Source: Vogesella indigofera (GTDB lineage Bacteria > Pseudomonadota > Gammaproteobacteria > Burkholderiales > Chromobacteriaceae). Taken from it: 64,000 nt of DNA. Below, piece after piece: positions 61,145 through 64,000 of the stretch. The notes under the pieces are model-generated. The model saw nothing but the letters and a program-made list of their open reading frames with translations. It was not told where the DNA came from and did not search any database. The stretch spans positions 186,001 to 250,000 of the forward strand of contig NZ_JAQQLA010000009.1 of assembly GCF_028548395.1 (NCBI RefSeq). The letters run 5' to 3'. Each line of letters begins with the position of its first letter. The first letter of the stretch is position 1. The position numbers and the translations under genes are program-made.

Positions 61145-62311
61145 CTAATTTAGTGCCAGCTGGTAACGCCGGAACACCACATCGCGCTGCCAGCCCATGC
61201 TGGCGTACAGCGCCTGCGCCGCGGCATTGTCGATGGCCGTCACCAGATCCAGCCTGACCACACCCTGCGCGGCGGCTACGCTGGCCGCCGCCTGCAACAG
61301 CGCCCGCCCCGCGCCGCGCCGCCGCGCGTGCTCGGCCACATACAGGTCGTTCAGCAGCCACACCGGCGCCGCCGCCACCGAACTGAACAGCGGACAAAGC
61401 TGGGTGAAGCCCAGCAATTCCCCGGCGCGCTGGTACACCAGAATGGTGGTATCGCCCTGCAGCAAGCGCTGGCGGATGAAATCCTGCGAGGTGGCCGCAT
61501 CGTCGTGACGTCCGTAAAACTGCCGGTAGCCGTCGAACAGCGCCGCCAGCTGCGGCAGATCGGCCAGCGTGGCCAGCCGCACGCCGTCCTGCTGCGTCTG
61601 CGCCGTCAGGCTGCGGCGGCACTCGTCCAGGCTGCGACACTGGCGGCCCTCGGCGTCGAAGTTGGCCGCATTCAACCACGCTTCCAGCACGGTGCGGTTG
61701 GCCGGCCACTCGCTGTCCAGCAGGCTGAACCAGGCGGTGTCGCGGTTCAGCCCCCAGTTCACCCGCGCCTGGCGGAAGATGCCCTCGAAGGTGAAGCCCA
61801 ACCGCTCGGCGGCACGCAGCGACGGCGCATTCAGCGCATTGCACTTCCATTCGTAGCGGCGGTAGCCCCAGTCGAAAGCCTGACGCATCAGCAGGTACAT
61901 CGCCTCGGTGGCGGCCACGCTACGCTGCAGCAGCGGCGAGAAGCGCAGCCAGCCGATTTCGATCACCCCGCCCGCCGCATCGATACGCAGATAGCTGCAG
62001 CTGCCGATCGCCTGGCCGCTGGCCTGGTCGACGATGGCGAAGAACAGCGGGTCGCGACTGTCTTCCATCATGCCGAACCAGTTGCTCCAGTCGGCATCCG
62101 TCTGCGGGCGCGGCATCAGGTAGGCCCAGTCGCGGCCATCCACATCCAGCTCCAGCGCCGCACGCAGCCCGGCGCCATGCTGCTGGCGGCTGAACGGCTC
62201 CACGCGGCAACTGCGCCCCGGCAGGGTGACGCGCTGCGGCGGGGTGGCACCCTGCCAGTTTTCGACCGGAAACCCCAATGGTTGGCCGTAGGTGTCGTAT
62301 TGCATGTCCAT
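61145..62311 (-). CDS. Fused double GNAT acetyltransferase
   Basis: 388 residues. Residues 1-215 are RimJ/RimL-like (WAYLMPRPQTDADW, IEIGWLRFSPLLQRSVAATEAMYLLM, LNAPSLRAAERLGFTFEGIFRQ). Residues 235-388 are a second GNAT (LNDLYVAEHARRRGAGRALLQAA as the acetyl-CoA loop, ALYASMGWQRDVVFRRY). Two acetyl-CoA sites on one chain. Substrates unknown. GGAGG lies six bases before the ATG at 62311, two bases after the rhodanese stop; the longer frame runs inside that gene. Confidence 0.87.
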   Translation of the reverse strand: MDMQYDTYGQPLGFPVENWQGATPPQRVTLPGRSCRVEPFSRQQHGAGLRAALELDVDGRDWAYLMPRPQTDADWSNWFGMMEDSRDPLFFAIVDQASGQAIGSCSYLRIDAAGGVIEIGWLRFSPLLQRSVAATEAMYLLMRQAFDWGYRRYEWKCNALNAPSLRAAERLGFTFEGIFRQARVNWGLNRDTAWFSLLDSEWPANRTVLEAWLNAANFDAEGRQCRSLDECRRSLTAQTQQDGVRLATLADLPQLAALFDGYRQFYGRHDDAATSQDFIRQRLLQGDTTILVYQRAGELLGFTQLCPLFSSVAAAPVWLLNDLYVAEHARRRGAGRALLQAAASVAAAQGVVRLDLVTAIDNAAAQALYASMGWQRDVVFRRYQLALN

Positions 62312-62313
62312 GT

Positions 62314-62715
62314 TCAGCCTCCGCAGCCGCAGTCGGCCGCCGTGTTGATGTCGCAGCTGGCGCCGCCAGCCACCGTGGGGTAGCCGTCGCGCTTCCACCA
62401 ATCCAGCCCGCCCTGCAGCTCCTTCACCGTAAAACCCAGCTCGGTCAGCTTCAGCGCGGTCTTGGTGGAGGCATTGCAGCCGATGCCGTCGCAGAAGGTC
62501 ACCAGCAATACGTTGCGCGGTAGCTGCGCGGTGCTGTCTGCGCTGATTGTGCGATGTGGCAGGCTGATGGCGCCGGGCAGCGTTTCCTCGGCATGGGCCG
62601 CGGCCGAGCGGCCGTCCACCAGCAGCAGAGCCTTGCCCTGCTTCTGCTGTTCTGCCACATCCCAGCTGTCAATTTCGAAGGCCAGCTTAGCCTGGTAAAA
62701 CGCGATTTGATCCAT
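62314..62715 (-). CDS. Single-domain rhodanese
   Basis: 133 residues. ALLLVDGRSAAAHAEETLPGAISLPHRTI is the rhodanese fold; the active loop is FCDGIGCNASTKTALKLTELGF with the catalytic Cys. The C terminus has a Cys-rich tail (CDINTAADCGCGG). It carries sulfane sulfur or uses thiols. First gene of an operon with the double GNAT gene and divergent from the MocR-type regulator, which may control it. Start at the ATG at 62715. Confidence 0.85.
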   Translation of the reverse strand: MDQIAFYQAKLAFEIDSWDVAEQQKQGKALLLVDGRSAAAHAEETLPGAISLPHRTISADSTAQLPRNVLLVTFCDGIGCNASTKTALKLTELGFTVKELQGGLDWWKRDGYPTVAGGASCDINTAADCGCGG

Positions 62716-62809
62716 TCTGCTTCCGCTCCGTTGGTATCCCGACCACTTCATGGTAAAACATTTACGGCCCCGTCCAAGGGCCAGTTTATGACAGCGAAGG
62801 GGAACCACT

Positions 62810-64000
62810 TTGCAAGCAGCGTGGATCAGCGAGGCACTCGCCGCCAGCCTGGAGCGGCACAGCAAGGAAGGCCTGTCACGGCAGCTGATGCGGTTGCTGC
62901 GGCAGTGGATCAGCGATGGCCGTCTGGCCGGCGACACACTGTTGCCAGCCAGCCGCGAGCTGGCCGCCAGCCTCAAGGTTGGCCGCAACACGGTGCTGAA
63001 CGCCTATGAACAACTGCAGGCGGAAGGGTACCTGAGCACGCGCCACGGGGCCGGCACCTATGTCACCGGTCTGTTCCGCCAGCGGCAGCAGACGCCGCAG
63101 CCGGCGCGGCACCTGCCGCTGGGACTGTCGGCGCGCGGTGCCAGCCTGTTCGCCAGCTGCGGCCTGCCGCAGGGGCTGAGCGGCGCCTTCGCACCGGGGG
63201 TGCCGGAGATCCGCCAGTTCCCGCATCACTGCTGGCAGCAGCTGCTGTCGCGCCACCAGCGGCAGGCAGCGCCGGCCATGCTCAACTACACCGCCGACGG
63301 CGGCCTGCCGGCGCTGCGCGAGGTGCTGGCGGAGTACCTGCAACTGTCGCGCTCGGTCCGTTGCCGGCCGGAACAGACCCTGATCACCAACGGCGCGCAG
63401 CAAGGGCTGGAGCTGGTGGCCCGGCTGCTGGCCGACCCCGGTGACGTCGCCTGGGTGGAAGAGCCAGGCTATGCCGGCGCCCATGCCGCGTTCCGCGGTG
63501 CCGGCCTGACGCTGCTACCGGCACCGGTGGACAGCGAAGGGCTGGCACCGCAACTGGTCGCCGATCCACGCCCACCGCGCCTGATCTACACCACGCCATC
63601 GCACCAGTATCCGTCCGGGGTGGTGATGAGCCTGTCGCGACGGCTGGCCTTGCTGCAGCACGCCGAACAGGCACAAGCCTGGATCATCGAGGACGACTAC
63701 GACAGTGAATTTCGCTACCGCTCGCAACCTCTGCCGGCACTGCAGGGCATGGCACCGGACGAACGGGTGATCTACGTCGGTACCTTCAGCAAGGTGATGT
63801 ACCCCGGCCTACGCATCGGCTATCTGGTGGTGCCGGACGCGCTGATCGACGCCTTTCGCAGCGCCAATGCCCGTCTGTACCGGGAAGGCCAGTATCCGGT
63901 ACAGGCGGCGCTGGCCGACTTTATCGCCGCCGGACACTTCGCCCGCCACGTGCGCCGCATGCGCGAGTTGTATCGTGAGCGGCAACAGGTACTGCGTCAG
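62810..64000 (+). CDS. MocR-family regulator (GntR HTH plus aminotransferase-like domain), 3' end missing
   Basis: 397 codons are visible before the window ends. The N-terminal winged helix is a GntR type (SRELAASLKVGRNTVLNAYEQLQAEGYL, about residues 50-77). The rest is a class I aminotransferase fold: ITNGAQQGLELVAR, EEPGYAGAHAAFR, YTTPSHQYPSGVVMS, the Asp in DDYDSEFRY and the PLP Lys in GTFSKVMYPGLRIGY. Start is TTG at 62810 with AAGGGGA seven bases upstream; no better start is seen. MocR proteins usually control a divergent gene using PLP as sensor; here the rhodanese/GNAT operon. The repeat word at 62985-62998 encodes KVGRN in the recognition helix. Confidence 0.88.
   Translation, partial: MQAAWISEALAASLERHSKEGLSRQLMRLLRQWISDGRLAGDTLLPASRELAASLKVGRNTVLNAYEQLQAEGYLSTRHGAGTYVTGLFRQRQQTPQPARHLPLGLSARGASLFASCGLPQGLSGAFAPGVPEIRQFPHHCWQQLLSRHQRQAAPAMLNYTADGGLPALREVLAEYLQLSRSVRCRPEQTLITNGAQQGLELVARLLADPGDVAWVEEPGYAGAHAAFRGAGLTLLPAPVDSEGLAPQLVADPRPPRLIYTTPSHQYPSGVVMSLSRRLALLQHAEQAQAWIIEDDYDSEFRYRSQPLPALQGMAPDERVIYVGTFSKVMYPGLRIGYLVVPDALIDAFRSANARLYREGQYPVQAALADFIAAGHFARHVRRMRELYRERQQVLRQ
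62985..62998 (-). repeat. Copy of the 14-base repeat word, reverse orientation
   Basis: Perfect AAGGTTGGCCGCAA, read as KVGRN in the HTH of the MocR-type regulator; V-G-R-N/S is a common GntR helix motif, so protein sequence may also favour it here. Confidence 0.85.

Noticed and set aside
62985..62998. Protein motif (V-G-R-N of GntR helices) as the cause of the repeat word
   Set aside because: It may explain this one copy, but not those encoding LRPTL, QRLAA, AANL or lying between genes.

Overview
This is a GC-rich (roughly two thirds G+C by eye), densely coded chromosomal segment of a Gram-negative bacterium. It carries LPS export and core assembly, an outer-membrane TolC-type channel, type IV pilus secretin genes next to ponA/mrcA and aroKB, and the polA - LOG - DUF2782 - thrB neighbourhood. 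Together with protein similarities I recall from Neisseriales, this suggests a betaproteobacterium of the Chromobacteriaceae (Chromobacterium/Vogesella/Aquitalea type). The family placement is inference. I see no phage, insertion sequence, CRISPR array, rRNA or tRNA.

Layout. 1-1.1 kb: 3' end of a TolC-like gene. 1.1-15.3 kb: one long leftward gene train of an incomplete phosphotransferase system (EIIA-Man, HPr, Enzyme I) followed by LPS genes (four GT9 heptosyltransferase-type proteins, three GT4 glycosyltransferases, MsbA, a NodB-type deacetylase, an O-antigen ligase). Most junctions overlap by 1-8 bases. 15.4-27.8 kb: siroheme synthase, a PAS-GAF-GGDEF cyclase, DNA polymerase I, LOG protein, DUF2782, ThrB, RstA/RstB-like two-component system, a small beta-barrel porin and an amino-acid binding protein. 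28-45.6 kb: hemF, HIT protein, SseA, hydrolase, XthA, PyrE, AmpG, MetXW, YhcC-like radical SAM protein, MsrPQ, YbaK, Bcr-type MFS, ArsC, PBP1A. 45.7-54.0 kb: pilMNOPQ-aroK-aroB, a FimV-like small protein and two pseudopilins in opposite orientation. 54.3-64 kb: gabT-gabD, a CACHE/PAS/GGDEF cyclase, a conserved hypothetical, a double-GNAT protein, a rhodanese and a divergent MocR-type regulator cut by the window end.

The most interesting feature is not a gene. A 13-14 base word, TTGCGGCCAACCTT, occurs throughout the window on both strands: 17 perfect copies of its 13-base core and many one-mismatch copies. It lies in at least five different reading phases inside unrelated genes and as inverted pairs behind genes, where it forms terminator hairpins. 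This is the behaviour of the DNA uptake sequences (DUS) of Neisseria, but the word is different. The window also contains part of the machinery such a word would need: the PilQ secretin with PilMNOP, and two pseudopilins, one of FimT/GspH type with an RxR motif near its C terminus. I propose a new DUS dialect. A second unlabelled element is a roughly 140-base intergenic repeat with 10-base inverted termini and a nested internal palindrome, present three times directly behind genes (18.7, 23.8 and 31.1 kb) and resembling a MITE/Correia-type element.
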